A DNA stretch of 64,000 nucleotides from Agapetus fuscipes (lineage: Eukaryota > Arthropoda > Insecta > Trichoptera > Glossosomatidae), in contig OX637339.1 in assembly GCA_951799405.1 (NCBI GenBank), forward strand, positions 16,616,001 to 16,680,000, read 5' to 3'. Shown here piece by piece: positions 20,995 through 32,206 of this stretch. The notes under the pieces are model-generated. The model did no database searches, had not been told where the DNA came from, and was given only the letters and a program-made list of their open reading frames with translations. The position numbers and the translations under genes are program-made. Each line of letters opens with the position of its first letter. Positions within the stretch are counted from its first letter, which is position 1.

Positions 20995-22170
20995 TTAGAA
21001 CTCAAGTAGACAAAACAGTAGATAAGCAAGTAGACAGGACAGTAGACTTGTGAGTAGACAGGACAGTAGACTTGTGAGTAGACAGGAAAGCAGACGTAAA
21101 AAAAACAAGTTAAGATTAGAATATTATATTTATTTTGGATTATTTTCTAATTTTAAAATATAATTTATTGTCCATGTTCCTTAACTTATAGGTTGGTGTG
21201 CGGTTGACCAATATGTTGTAGAATGTTGACAATTATTCACTTTGCCTATGTTTTAGGGAAGGTCGGCAAGAGTTGCAGGGTGTATGTTCATTTGAGATTT
21301 TGGGTTTTATGTTGTAGGTTCACATGCGGCATGTGTAAGCGCGAACTTATTCGTGCATGCTTGTGAAAATGCATATAATATGAATCCCTTATGTTGCATA
21401 TCTTTGCAACATAGATAAGATTAGATTACAAGTAGAAAAGACAGTCGACGTGAAATAGACAAGCCAGTAGAAAGGACAGTAGATGTAAAAATAGACGAAC
21501 AAGTAGAAAGGACAGTAGACGTACAAATAGACAAGCAAGTAGACTGGACAGTAGATGCAGCAATAGACAAACAATTAGAAAGGACAACAGACGTAAAAAT
21601 AGGTTAGCAAGTATTAAGGACAATAGATGAAAAAATAATCAAATAGGGAAAATTTGATTGGACGTGAAAATAGACAAACAAATGTAAAGCATAGTAGACG
21701 TGAAAATAGACAAGCAAGTAGAAAGGACAGTAGATGTAAAAATAAACAAATAGTGGAAAGGATATTGGACGTGAAAATAGACAAACAAGTAGAAAAGACG
21801 GTAGACCGGACAGTAGATATAAAAATAAACAAATGGTGGAAAGGATATTGGACGTCAAAATAGACAAACAGATGTAAAGTATAGTAGACGTGAAATAGAC
21901 AAGCAAGTAGAATGGACAGTAGATCCGACAGTAGATGTAAAAGTAAACAAATAGTGGAAAGGATATTGGTCATGAAAATAGACAAACAAGTGTAAAGCAT
22001 AGTAGATGTGAAAATAGACAAGCAAGGAGAATGGACAGTAGATGAAAAAATAAACAAATAGTGGAAAGGATATTGGACGTGAAAATAGACACACAAGTGT
22101 AGAGCATAGTAGTCGTGAAAATAGACAAGCAAGTAGAAAAGACAGTAGACAAGCGAGTAGAAGGGTAAGT
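20995..22170. repeat. Higher-order minisatellite
   Basis: Basic words aatagacaagcaagtag and aaggacagtagacgt alternate. From about 21650 they form larger units of about 83-118 bp marked by gtggaaaggatattgg (near 21753, 21836, 21953, 22062). Long minus-strand frames rich in YLLVYFH and CLSIF are by-products. Repeat A splits it at 21177. Confidence 0.85.
21177..21428 (+). mobile_element. Repeat A inside the minisatellite
   Basis: Nearly complete with a short deletion over the hairpin. Flanking 21121-21176 resembles the LINE 3' UTR. Confidence 0.85.
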
Positions 22171-22434
22171 AGACACGCCACTGGCCCCTCAACTTGCCCC
22201 AGATTCTAATCAATTCGGATTGCTTTTCACTTTTTCATCGAATATCAGGCAGCCGGTGGATTTATGTGCTGGCCCGCCGACCAGAATAAAACTTTTACAA
22301 TTATCCGGGATATCTTACAAGGAATTTATGTGTAGTCCGGACTGTCATATTATACTAAACTACTTACCCACTATGTGAGGGTGAACGCTCTAGTTAAAGG
22401 ACACTTAAGATTTTTTTACAATATTTTTTTTATT

Positions 22435-22976
22435 TTTCCTTGACTTATGTATATGTAGTTTGGTGTGAGACTGTAAAACCCATACTGTAAAAAATGGTAC
22501 GCTGTTTCAGGGAAAGTCGGCGGGGGCTTAAGGGCTGGAAGTCTCATCACCACGGTAATCTTACTTATCTAATATCGGTAATATTTGTATGAAGACTAAT
22601 CAGCACCGAGTCAGTAACTTCGGGTTTTTGCTGTTTTCTCTAGTGGACGAACAGGTAAATCTAGAATCATTGCTGGGTCGGGTCACGACCATCGGGAAGG
22701 CCTTCCGCCACAAAAAAAAAATATAGCATTGCATGAGCGTTCTGTGAAACGCTTCCCCGGATGGAAGTGTATAAACGGAATGGGTATGAGGTAGGTTTTC
22801 GCAATGTTCACTTGCGGCCATCTTGGATTGACAGGTCTTCATACAAATATTACCGATATTCGGTAGGTAAAAATTACCGTGGGGATGAGACTTCCCGCCC
22901 AGGACTCTAACTTACTTATACGCTTATGAGAATCTGAAATGCAATTGTATATTTTTGCAAATAAAGATCATAGATC
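22435..22976 (+). mobile_element. Repeat A copy split by a MITE
   Basis: 22435-22531 and 22901-22976 are one old copy with internal deletions, separated by MITE M3. Confidence 0.65.
22532..22900. mobile_element. MITE M3 with 60-bp inverted repeats
   Basis: Ends gggctggaagtctcatc and gatgagacttcccgccc. The arms stay complementary through taatatttgtatgaagac. The central 200 bp is not repeated elsewhere in the window. It shares the GGAAGTCTC end with 61507-61670. Confidence 0.75.
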
Positions 22977-22987
22977 TGTTATGATTG

Positions 22988-23135
22988 CATCCAGTCGGTA
23001 GCTTAGTTAATAGATTGCTTGCATTTCAAGCCGAGAGCTCGGTATCCAATCCCACTGACCGTGTCCGAAATGATTCCACCTTTCGGTGTTCATTTCAAAC
23101 ACAAAATAAAATCCCTAGCATCCCGGCCGTGTGAC
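22988..23135 (+). mobile_element. SINE-2 head
   Basis: A box (agtcggtagcttagttaat) and a damaged B box (cggtatccaatccc), truncated after aaaataaaatccctagc. Confidence 0.7.
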
Positions 23136-23204
23136 GTGTGATTTTATTCGAGTCCACATGCAGTTCTTTTTAAATTGTGTATTTTGTTAATTTGCTAGCG
23201 TAAG

Positions 23205-23795
23205 CCCAGTCGATGGCTAAGTTATTATAGTTCTTCCATTCCATGCTGAGAGCTCGGGTTTAAATCGCACCAAAAGAGTCAGAAAATATTTCATATTTAT
23301 TTCAAACCCAAATAAAATACCGGCAAGGTTTACTCAGCCTTCACAAGAAACGAGTACCAACCCTCTCGGGACCTGAAACACCCTCACTTCAACTGAAGTG
23401 GTTGTTAGACCGGACTCAAGCCTGTTATAATAAATACATTTCACTAGCCACATGTGGCATGTGGAAAGAATGAATGATGATAGACTGACAAAGTATGTAT
23501 ACAAAGAAAGTGTGAAAGGAAAAAGAGGGAAGGGACGACCGAGTATGGAGTGATCAGATTGAGGAGATAGTGAAAGAATGGGATATACAAAGTGAGCGTA
23601 AAAGAAGAAAATGCATGAAAAAGGTTATGGATATGAATGAATTGAAAGAGGTATGTAAGGATAGGAAAAAATAGAGGCAGCTCTGCAGAGGCTCTGGCCA
23701 CCCCTATCGGAATAGCGATAAAGTTACAGTTACAGGTACATGCGGACGCGGTAAGAAGTTAAACTTTAGATGTAGCTTAGTTGCGAAGGTAGGTA
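23205..23795 (+). mobile_element. SINE-2 copy split by a LINE
   Basis: Head and body at 23205-23454, 3' end at 23738-23795. The direct ACATG repeats (23450-23454, 23738-23742) are the LINE target duplication. Confidence 0.75.
23455..23737 (+). mobile_element. LINE (GHVERM type), 5' truncated
   Basis: Starts in the HVERMNDDRLTKYVYKE codons and ends with the gttacagttacag tail. An internal deletion after gggacgaccgag and a stop break the frame. Confidence 0.8.
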
Positions 23796-24433
23796 TGTGA
23801 TTGTGGAGGAAATCCGAGATAGGTATGGATACGCCAAACGAGTAATGGAAAAAACAACGCGTAAAAGAAGAGATTCACGTAAAAACTATAGAGGTCCAAC
23901 CACGATGCCAATCATCCTACATTCAGAAGAAATAACATGAGATTGCTTGGCAAACTTTTTATATCGGTTTAGAGGAAAAATATTTCATTAATTACATTCT
24001 TTCAGGGAAGTACACAGAAAATAAGTTTTTTTTGTTTTCTTTTGACTGTACGAAAAGAAATAGAAATTAATCCATGTACATCGAAACTAAGAACTTTATA
24101 ATATGTATTGATACACTTTAATCTATAATATAAGTTGCAAAGATGTATTTACATTTAAGATTCATTATCGAATCGTGCTTACAAACACATTTTGTTGTAT
24201 TTTAAATAAGTAGAATCAGACAGTGTCTGCTTTCAAATATATATATATTTTTTTAATGGAGTTCTACAAAGGTTCTGTTGAAACATTTCATTAATTGGTA
24301 AATGCCAGTACGGCTGACAAAGCGATGTCTTACAAAAACCTTAAAATTAAGAAGACACTTATATCTTCGAAAATAACTAGAATGAAACAATGTTTGTTTG
24401 CATGCTTAAAAGTTTTTACTGATTTAATAAATG
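23796..24433. other. Mostly unassigned
   Basis: 24119-24190 is a minus-strand repeat A tail. The rest is AT-rich without a gene. Confidence 0.5.
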
Positions 24434-24956
24434 ACATAGTTTTTCTTGGGTTCGACCATGTTCTACAATCTAAATCTAAATCTAAGCTGCAAGGATATGT
24501 ATCATTTGGGATTCATATTAAATGCATTTCCACAAGCAGACACGCATAATTTCGCGCTCACACATGCCGCATGTGAACCTACAACATAAAAAACCCAAAT
24601 CCCAAATGGACATACACCCTGCAACTCTTGCCGACCTTCTCAGAAACAGGGGTGACACTGGCAAAGTGAACCATTTTTTACAGTATGGGTGGTCAGCCTT
24701 ATACCAACCTATAAGTCAAGGAATATAAGCAATTAAAATAAAAATAAAACAAATAATCACTGAACAATTAAACAGTAAAAAAATATTCTACTAGCAGTAA
24801 TTTTGTCTGCCGACGTTTCAGTTACCAAAAGTAAACGGAGGATAAAGGTGTCCCGTCGCTTCGAGCCTTGAAAATGTTCCCCGCTCGAGAGAATGAAACG
24901 TCGGCAGACAAAATTACTGCAAGTAGAACATGGTCTAACCCAAGAAAAACTATATC
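24434..24956. mobile_element. Palindromic foldback element
   Basis: Left arm 24434-24466 plus 24786-24820; right arm 24894-24956. Arm sequences are tagtttttcttgggttcgac and taattttgtctgccgacg with their complements. The centre (24821-24893) is unique. The left arm is split by repeat A. Confidence 0.8.
24467..24785 (-). mobile_element. Repeat A with 3' UTR extension, duplication-bounded
   Basis: Full repeat A plus about 60 bp beyond its usual 5' end, flanked by direct TTCTAC (24461-24466, 24786-24791). The undisturbed right arm of the foldback supplies the empty site. Confidence 0.85.
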
Positions 24957-26356
24957 ATTACACATAAAAACCTTGCTCGAACAAAAAAACTACAAATAAA
25001 TAAGTTTGCATTTGCATTTAATAAGTAAGCCACACAAATTGAAAGATGTAAGTTAAGATCTTATGAGATTTTTGCCAGTGTAAGAGCTGTACCGTTTCCC
25101 CATACGTTGTTGCGCCCAGCCGGGTAGCTAGATAATAATATAATGTATGGAAAACACGTCTTCTCTATGGTAATGTGTGCGGTCTGCCATGTGGAAAGAA
25201 AGAAGGGAGAATACCCCGAAAAGAGAGAGTGGAGGGATGCATGTATGTGGGAGGTGGAGCAAATTTTTATGCTTTAACTAAGCTGCACATTTTTTGTTTT
25301 CGGAGGGGTCGCATTTGAAGAATGGAACCTATTTATTCTTTCTTTAATGATTTAGATCTTTTGATGTGTGTTTCACGAGAAGAAAATCCATGTCGGCTCG
25401 ATGAATTTTAAATGTTAATATTATCTTTGCAACTTAGATTATAGATGTAATTCGATTGGAAATTTGTAAAAAGGAGAATGTGAAATCTCTACTTTTTCAG
25501 GTTGTATATCACCCCTCCTGTCACCCTAGTAAGAGTGCAAATCACCGCGAAGGGAGGGAGAGCGAGCTATGAATTAGAAAGGGTGTAAAATTGAAGTTTT
25601 TATGTCTGGTGGGTGTATCCTAGTAATGGCGAAGGAAAAAGTGAACAAATGTATGGATGTGTCTTTCACATGGCATTTTTACTACACATTTTCATCCCTT
25701 TATGGCTGGTAACGTATTGCACCCTCCGCGTTACTAGGCAGAAAAAGCAGTTGTTTTCTGGAAAAAAAACAACAAAAAAATCATTGTAGAGCTATGGGAG
25801 TTAGCGCATTAGAAAGAACGGAAAATTTTAAGTAGCATTCCTAACTCATTTTTGACCAAAACGTCGTTTCTTCCTTTTAACCGTTCCTTTTAACCTTAAC
25901 TTCCTTTTAACCGTCAATATGCTGATATGTCGATATGCCGTTTCTTTTAAAGTTAACTTCCTTTTAACCGTCAATATGAAGCATGTGAAAGCGCGAACTT
26001 ACATGTATGTAAGCCTAAAATTCTTATTTACATATTGTGTCTGCCTGTGGGCGGACATACACTTATGCCGTAAATGGCAATATACTTGAGTTCATCCTCA
26101 ATCGTTGTGCACTCAACACCTTGGCTACGACTTTAGTGAAACGTCGAGAACAATATACCTATGTTCTGTCATAACAGATCGTCAAAAACTGTAATCTTTA
26201 GAAATAAGTATTTGATAGAGGCATATGAGTCTGTTAGTGAAACGAAAAGCATAATTGAAAACTAAACGAATTGTTTTATTTTACTCCAGGGGAGAATAGA
26301 AAGCACGACCTGTCTGTTGTGAGCCCGAAACGGTTACCGCGACACTACGGACAGAA
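24957..26356. other. Mostly unassigned
   Basis: Scraps only: SINE-2 at 25265-25335, repeat A tail at 25408-25446, repeat A GCGCGAA block near 25972-26015, and a duplicated ttccttttaaccgtcaatatg at 25908-25978. No gene. Confidence 0.5.
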
Positions 26357-26594
26357 ACCTTAGAACGAATTGCAAAACTTGAGAAAAGTAAAGTTTACGG
26401 AAAATATTAAAGAGTGATTTCTCCCAAAATCTGCCGTTTTGGTTTTTTAACACTTTATGGTCTTAGCAAAAGAGTTACAGTGAAGAAGAAAATCAAGTTT
26501 TAACAAACAAAAGCGGCAGATTTTGGGGGAAATCACTCTTTAATAATTACCGTAAACTTTACATTACTCAAGTTTTGCACCTCGTACTAAGGGC
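26357..26594. mobile_element. TA-type MITE (Tc1/mariner-like), copy 1
   Basis: Inverted arms of about 95 bp from cttagaacgaattgc to the complement ending cgtactaaggg, round a centre of about 55 bp (tttatggtcttagcaaaaga) shared with repeat B. The terminal bases are somewhat diverged. Confidence 0.8.
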
Positions 26595-26599
26595 ACAGG

Positions 26600-26718
26600 T
26601 CTTTGTAAGTGCGCACACATCATGTGTAAGCGAAAACTTGCATGTACGCTTGTTTACGTACATTGAAGTGTAAATTTTAAACGTCAATATATCTTTCCAA
26701 CCTATCTTGGAGATTAAA
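26600..26718 (+). mobile_element. Repeat A 3' fragment
   Basis: From ctttgtaagtgcgcacac to tatctttccaacc. Confidence 0.65.
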
Positions 26719-27060
26719 GACAGACAAACAAGCTTTGTTCTCGATCAGAGCGTTTGCCAAAAAATACCATTTTCATGTGCTCGCGAATTCCCCTTTGTCA
26801 CATTTTTAAGGATGGCTTCCGCTTTCTTACCAAGGGGTTTCCATGATAGAACAGCACAGCGACAAAACAACACATGACGTTCCATCACATGGCATGACAT
26901 CGCATGACAAAACATCACAATGATAAACAACACAGAAAAAACCATCATAATAACAAAACATCACAAGGCGAAAATCGCATACCTCAAACAGAACATACCA
27001 TAATCAGTTCATGAAAAAACGTCACATTTCGAAGCATCACAAAAAAAGGACATTAATATG

Positions 27061-27152
27061 AGTCCTTGACTTGTAGGTTTTTGTGAAACAGGCTACATCA
27101 TCTGTAAAAATAAATGCGTACCATACTGATGCCACCCCTGGTTGTAGGGAAA
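27061..27152 (+). mobile_element. Repeat A 5' fragment
   Basis: ccttgacttgtagg to gttgtagggaaa, diverged. Confidence 0.65.
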
Positions 27153-27323
27153 TCTGTTTGTCATATGTGATGTTATATCGTTTGAAGTTAATACATATGC
27201 CTTATATGGGATGTTCTGTCAGAGGAATGTAATGTTTTGTCTAGGTTAAGGGCACATGATTTTGATAAATGTATTTGTTTATATTTTTTATGGTTTGTGT
27301 ATTAACACTGTGAAAATTCATGT

Positions 27324-27634
27324 TTTTTCGATTGTTATATAAATAAATAACACCTTATTAACTTTAAAACACTGTTTATATTTCACAAAAATGTCATAAA
27401 TTTAAAAAATTAAATTTTAGATTGTCTACTAACGTTTTCGACAAATATGGTCATCCAGACTACCTATAGACTACCTATAGACTACCTATAGACTACCTGA
27501 GGATGACCATATTGGTCGAAAACGTTAGTAGACAATCTAAAATTTAATTTTTTAAATTTATGATATTTTTGTGAAATATAAACAGTGTTTTAAAGTTAAT
27601 AAGGTGTTATTTATTTATATAACAATCGAAAAAA
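27324..27634. mobile_element. Near-perfect 133-bp-arm palindrome
   Basis: Arms 27324-27456 and 27501-27634 are almost identical in inverted orientation. The 44-bp loop holds about four units of gactacctata. Inner ends read acgttttcgac...ggtcatcc. Confidence 0.9.
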
Positions 27635-28207
27635 TGTATTTGTTGTTTGTAATATTTTCTTTTTTTACTGTTTATGGTGTGTTCTATTTGAGGTATGTGA
27701 TGTTCTGTCATTGTGATGTAAAGCCATGTGATGTTCTATCATTAAGACATATTTTCTGCGTTGTTTTATCATCGTGATGTTTAGCCATGTGATGTACTGT
27801 AATCAAGATGTACTGTAATCAAGATGTGCTGTCATGTGACGTAATGTAATATGTTGTTTTATCATCGTGATGTTTAGCCATGTGCTGTCATGTGACGTAA
27901 TGTAATATGTTGTTTTATCATCGTGATGTTTAGCCATGTGCTGTCATGTGACGTAATGTAATATGTTGTTTTGTCACTGTGCTGTTATGTCCTGTTACTG
28001 TTTTTGACGATGCCTTCACCCCTTCTCACCAAGAGATGGGTGGACACTCGTGCAGTTGTAAATAAACAAAGCACTTGCAAAACTGCGACATATTTATCTC
28101 TAGGTGGCGTTAGAGATGCCAGGCCACCCCTTGCCGAAAACATTGTGGCAATAGGGGTGAAAATATTGGTTACGAGAAGCCAAATACCGGTAAAGGTTCT
28201 GTGTATA

Positions 28208-28443
28208 CCCTTAGGACGAGTTGCAAAACTTGAGTAATGTAAAGTTTACGGCAATTATTAAAGAGTGATTTCCCCCAAAATCTACCGTTTTTGTTTGTTT
28301 GAACTTGATTTTCTTCATCACTGTAACTCCTTTGCTAAGACCATAAAGTGTAAGAAACGAAAACGGCAGATTTTGGGAGAAATCACTTTTTTATATTCTC
28401 CGTAAACTTTACTTTTCTCAAGTTTTGCAACTCGTACTAAGAG
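28208..28443. mobile_element. TA-type MITE, copy 2
   Basis: CCCTTAGGACGAGTTGC and inverted ACTCGTACTAAGAG ends flanked by TA (28206-28207, 28444-28445). Interior orientation is opposite to copy 1. Confidence 0.85.
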
Positions 28444-28839
28444 TATTTACGATTCAAATAAGTAAAATACTGTAATAGGCGCTATGAATTGTTAATAACT
28501 AATAACTATATCTTATATATGTACAAAATATCAAAATTATGCTGTTGTATTATTGTTCAAAATAATAAAAGAGATCTAAGTCAACGTTGGCGGCTGGACT
28601 TTGTTAATTTTACTTTTTATGAAGAATACAACCATCTTAGTTTTTTTATTACTACGAGTATTTTAAGCTCCACTACCGGTTTGGCAAACAAACCGCTCGC
28701 ATCCTAAGGTGGGGAAATAATTACTAAATGGTTCAGAAACGGAATCAGTCGTTGAGGATAGCACATATAAAATCTCACAAGAATACTTGAGCAATCTCAA
28801 GCAACACAAATACTTATATCATGAATAATTATTTATTCA
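28444..28839. other. Unassigned stretch
   Basis: No repeat family or gene recognised. Confidence 0.4.
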
Positions 28840-29230
28840 TTTTAGGTTGGGATTTAATTTGAAAGTACACATTCAGAATTTGTTAGCGTGAACTTACACG
28901 TGTCTTTTTTACGGGCATGCACTTAATATGAACCTTAAACTTCAATATATCTTTCTAACTTAGATTATAGATCATTATATTCCTTGACTTATAGGTTGGT
29001 ATGATGCTGACCACCCATACTGTAAAAAATGGTTCTTTTTGCCAATGTCACCCCTGTTTCAGGGAAGGTCGGCAAAAGTTGTGGGGCTTATGTTCATTTG
29101 AGGTTTGGATTTTATTTGTAAGTACACATTCAGCATTTGTAAGCGCGAACTACACTTGTTGGTTTGCGGGCATACATCTGAGAGCTTTAAATGAAAATAT
29201 CCTTGCAACTTAGATTATAGATTACAGATT
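28840..29230 (+). mobile_element. Two tandem repeat A copies
   Basis: 28840-28977 is a 5'-truncated older copy. 28980-29230 is complete and agg-type (ggttggtatgatgctgacc). Confidence 0.88.
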
Positions 29231-29446
29231 ATTATACATTTACGTACCTAAAGATTTCGTAGACACAAATAACATAATCGAACATTTGCAACAATATGAT
29301 TTAATCGCTAGTCCACAGCTTCTATTCATTCCAAAAACTACGACTTAAAAATTATCAAGATTAAAATAAAATACTACAAAAACCATTGTTTTTTTAAGTG
29401 TTTTTAGGCTTTCATGGCCGGCTTCAGATGATGACAATCTTTTCGA

Positions 29447-29587
29447 GCTTGTAGACCATGTTCAATAATTCTTTTGAAGGCTTCTTTATTCTTTTTGGAA
29501 GGCTGGACTAAGTACTGACGAAACGTAGCAGCCTTCCAAAAAGAATAAAGCAGCCTAGAAAAGAATTATTGAAAATGGTCTACAAGC
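29447..29587. mobile_element. Palindromic foldback element
   Basis: 58-bp arms (29447-29504, 29530-29587), gcttgtagaccatgttcaat and complement, with a 25-bp loop containing gacgaaacgtagc. The flanks 29231-29446 and 29588-29937 show nothing recognisable. Confidence 0.8.
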
Positions 29588-29937
29588 CCGGAAAGATGGA
29601 TTCTACATCCTTATCAACATCATCATTTTTTTTTTATTTCCCGGTATATTGAGAGCTTAAATACCGGTTCGACAGCCCTTGCATCCCCTCCCTCGCTTAG
29701 TTTATGCTCGCACAAACTCCATTCACCAAGTGTTCTGGACAGCGGCGTGCCTTACGCCAGCCCCCAATCTTTATTTATTGTTACCCCACTGTGCGCTCCC
29801 TAATCTCGCCTTGTATACCCGCGCTCTAACAGGCAACACGCACGCGTGACATTCAAATGAGATCGTGACATTCCAATGAAATGCTGAGTGGCGATGTTTA
29901 CAATGATAATATATATATGAGGATAATTTATTTAATT

Positions 29938-29998
29938 AAAATTTAATACATGACAAAAGAGCACCGTTTTTGTGTATGTCACACCTCAAGGGCCCTCC
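29938..29998 (-). mobile_element. SINE-1 3' end
   Basis: gtgtatgtcacacctcaagg block only, joined directly to the CR1 fragment. Confidence 0.65.
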
Positions 29999-30001
29999 TA
30001 A

Positions 30002-30232
30002 TCATGAATGAGATATTTTCAAAAGGTGCTGTTTGAGTGTTTTCTTAAAAACGCCAACAGATTCCGAAACCCTCACTCCGGGTGGCAGTCTGTTCCACTC
30101 CACTGGTCCCGCAAACCGGAAAGCGCGATCCCCAAAATTAGTGCATATTTGACGGCGAGGCTGCATCAACCTGACAGCTCGACACCCCGCTGACCTAAGT
30201 GTCCGCAAAATGATAAGACACGTTGGGCGCAA
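30002..30232 (-). mobile_element. CR1/L2-like LINE, C-terminal RT fragment
   Basis: Open frame with FGDRAFRFAGPVEWNRLP and GVFKKTLKQHLLK before the stop, the usual ORF2 ending in this clade. Less decayed than the 2.2-kb fragment. Nothing upstream of it remains. Confidence 0.8.
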
Positions 30233-30331
30233 ATTTGTGACGATTTTAAAAATAAATTAAATGGTTTTTATTTTTTAAATGTTTCAGCGAAAACTTTGCA
30301 GAACTCCATTTTAATTTAAAAAAATGAAATC

Positions 30332-30569
30332 AACCTTTGTTTAATTCTATTATTATTTTTATTTAAATTTGTTACAAAAACAAACCAAAATAAACGAGTT
30401 GACCGGTTTCGGCCTCTAGGCCATCTTCAGAGTAACTAAGTCTTACTTTGAAGTTACTCTGAAGTTACTCTGAAGATGGCCTAGAGGCCGAAATCGGTCA
30501 ACTCGTTTATTTTGGTTTGTTTTTGTAACAAATTTAAATAAAAATAATAGTAGAATTAAACAAAGGTTA
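30332..30569. mobile_element. Palindromic foldback element, 105-bp arms
   Basis: Arms 30332-30436 and 30464-30569. Inner ends gaccggtttcggcctctagg and catcttcagagtaac. The loop has a short duplication of gttactctgaa. Confidence 0.9.
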
Positions 30570-30591
30570 ATTTTTTTTTTTTTAAATAGAA

Positions 30592-30740
30592 TTAAATGAA
30601 TTTAGGCTGATTTCTTTGGTGAGCACTGTTTGAGTGTGTATCACACCTCAAGAGCCCTCTGCGAGCTTGTTTGTCGCTGTAGAAAGCGCCAATTGTCAAG
30701 CAAGACCCGATATTCTGATGAGTGACCGATTTGTGAGGAT
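30592..30740 (-). mobile_element. SINE-1 3' half
   Basis: Tail through agcaagacc; no tRNA head. Abuts repeat A. Confidence 0.8.
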
Positions 30741-30748
30741 AATAAAAA

Positions 30749-31022
30749 TGATGTTCATTTGAGGTTTGGATTTTAATTTGTAAGTACATGTGCAGCATTT
30801 GTAGGCGTGAACTTTTACACTAGTCTGTTTGTGGGCATGCATTTGATATGAGTTTTGAATGTTAATATATCTCTGAAACTTAGATTAGATTATAGTCATA
30901 ATATGCTGTATTGCAAAAGTTCTTATTTTTTCTGACACAATTATTCCTTGAATTGTAGGTTGGTATGAGGCTGACCACCCATACTATAAAAATTGATTCA
31001 CTTCACTAATGTCACCCCTTTA
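30749..31022 (+). mobile_element. Two repeat A fragments
   Basis: 30749-30895 is a 3' half; 30950-31022 is a 5' fragment ending at aatgtcacccc. Just after it, 31025-31048 is a perfect small hairpin (aagcactcaa/ttgagtgctt). Confidence 0.75.
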
Positions 31023-31048
31023 TTAAGCACTCAAGAGATTGAGTGCTT

Positions 31049-31495
31049 TATTTGTTAATAGGTTTCTATTAATATTTCAAACGACCGTAATTTTAGTTTC
31101 AATTTGACCGGAATGCTTAAAAATTAACATGCCATGATAAAAAAACGTGGCACTGAAAGAAAAACGAGAATCAAATCCGACTTGAAAAAGAGTCACGCAA
31201 AAATGTTGAATGTCGCGCAGTCGCCTATGGGGTGCATTATTTATCGAAGAACCAGATATTATGCAAGATAATTCATATTTGGTCCATATATTATAGAAGA
31301 AGTGAAGACTCGCTGGACCCCATAAAACTGCGAATATGGAGCTGACGAAAAATTGGGAGTTCCAAAATTTGAAGTCAGGAATTATGACGTATTTTGGCAG
31401 TATTAGTTTTCGAGTAGAAATATGAGATACCAATTTTATTTTATTAAAATACGCAAAGTTTACTGGAACCTGCAGAGTGTATTAAAAAAAATATA
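31049..31495. other. Unassigned stretch
   Basis: The minus-strand frame 31077-31433 (118 codons) has no recognisable domain. Confidence 0.4.
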
Positions 31496-31656
31496 TTCCT
31501 TGACTTATAGGTTGGTATGAGGCTGACCATCTTTACTCTAAAAAAATGGTTCACTTTGCCAATGTCACCCCAGTTTCAGGGAAGGTCAGCAAGAGTTGCA
31601 GGGCTAATGTTCATTTGAGATTGGGTTTTTATATGGTAGGTCCACATGCGGCATGT

Positions 31657-32206
31657 CGCACGCTTAATAATAAAGAGCAATAACTCAAAAATTTTAACTC
31701 AAAGATTTTGTAATAAAACGCAAGAACAATGCGAGAAGAATAGGTAGAATGCGACAGCCGTTCAATTTGGACGAATATGACCGAGATTAAACATCGGTCG
31801 CCTTTTTCATCCCATACAAGTTGTACTGGTTGTCTGAACTTCAAACGTGATTTCCAAACATTCTTATGAGATGGTTTGGGCATGTGGAAAGAATGAATGA
31901 TGATAGACTGACAAAGTATGTATACAAAGAAAGTGTGAAAGGAAAAAGAGGGAAGGGACGACCGAGAAAAGTATGGAGTGATCAGATTGAGGAGATTGTG
32001 AAAGAATGGGATATACAAAGTGAGCGTAAAAGAAGAAAATGCATGAAAAAGGTGATGGATATGAATGAATTGAAAGAGGTATGTAAGGACAGGAAAAAAT
32101 GGAGGCAACTCTGCAGAGGCTCTGGCCACCCCTAGCGGAATGGCGACAGAGTTACAGTTACAGTTACTTATTTTTTGAGTTACTGCTCTTTATTATTAAG
32201 CGTGCG
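31657..32206. mobile_element. MITE M2, middle layer of the nest
   Basis: Ends CGCACGCTTAATAATAAAG and inverse, flanked by direct ATGT. Inverted relative to 9554-9800 and enlarged by the LINE. Confidence 0.9.
31868..32166 (+). mobile_element. LINE (GHVERM type), innermost layer
   Basis: The best-preserved fragment: an uninterrupted frame of about 89 codons with MRWFGHVERMNDDRL, GKRGKGRPRKVWSDQIEEI and CKDRKKWRQLCRGSGHP, then the stop and a (GTTACA)n tail. Bounded by CTTAT (31863-31867, 32167-32171). Confidence 0.88.

Larger units (their letters stand above)
26830..28000. repeat. Foldback-like element with tandem-repeat arms, family 1
   Basis: Left arm 26845-27050 (acaaaacatcacatgaca-like units). 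The centre at 27665-27700 (ctgtttatggtgtgttc, aggtatgtgatgttctgtc) matches those at 10.5 and 58.6 kb. The right arm 27700-28000 has tgatgttttgtcatgtg-like units and a 62-63-bp duplication (near 27840-27965). A repeat A fragment and a palindromic MITE lie inside. Confidence 0.65.

Noticed and set aside
21614..22213. 199-codon hydrophobic minus-strand frame that looks like membrane segments
   Set aside because: It is the complement of the AC/AG-rich minisatellite and is interrupted by repeat A nearby.
31866..32135. Complete protein gene of 89 residues
   Set aside because: It is the 5'-truncated end of a LINE ORF2, bounded by a target duplication.
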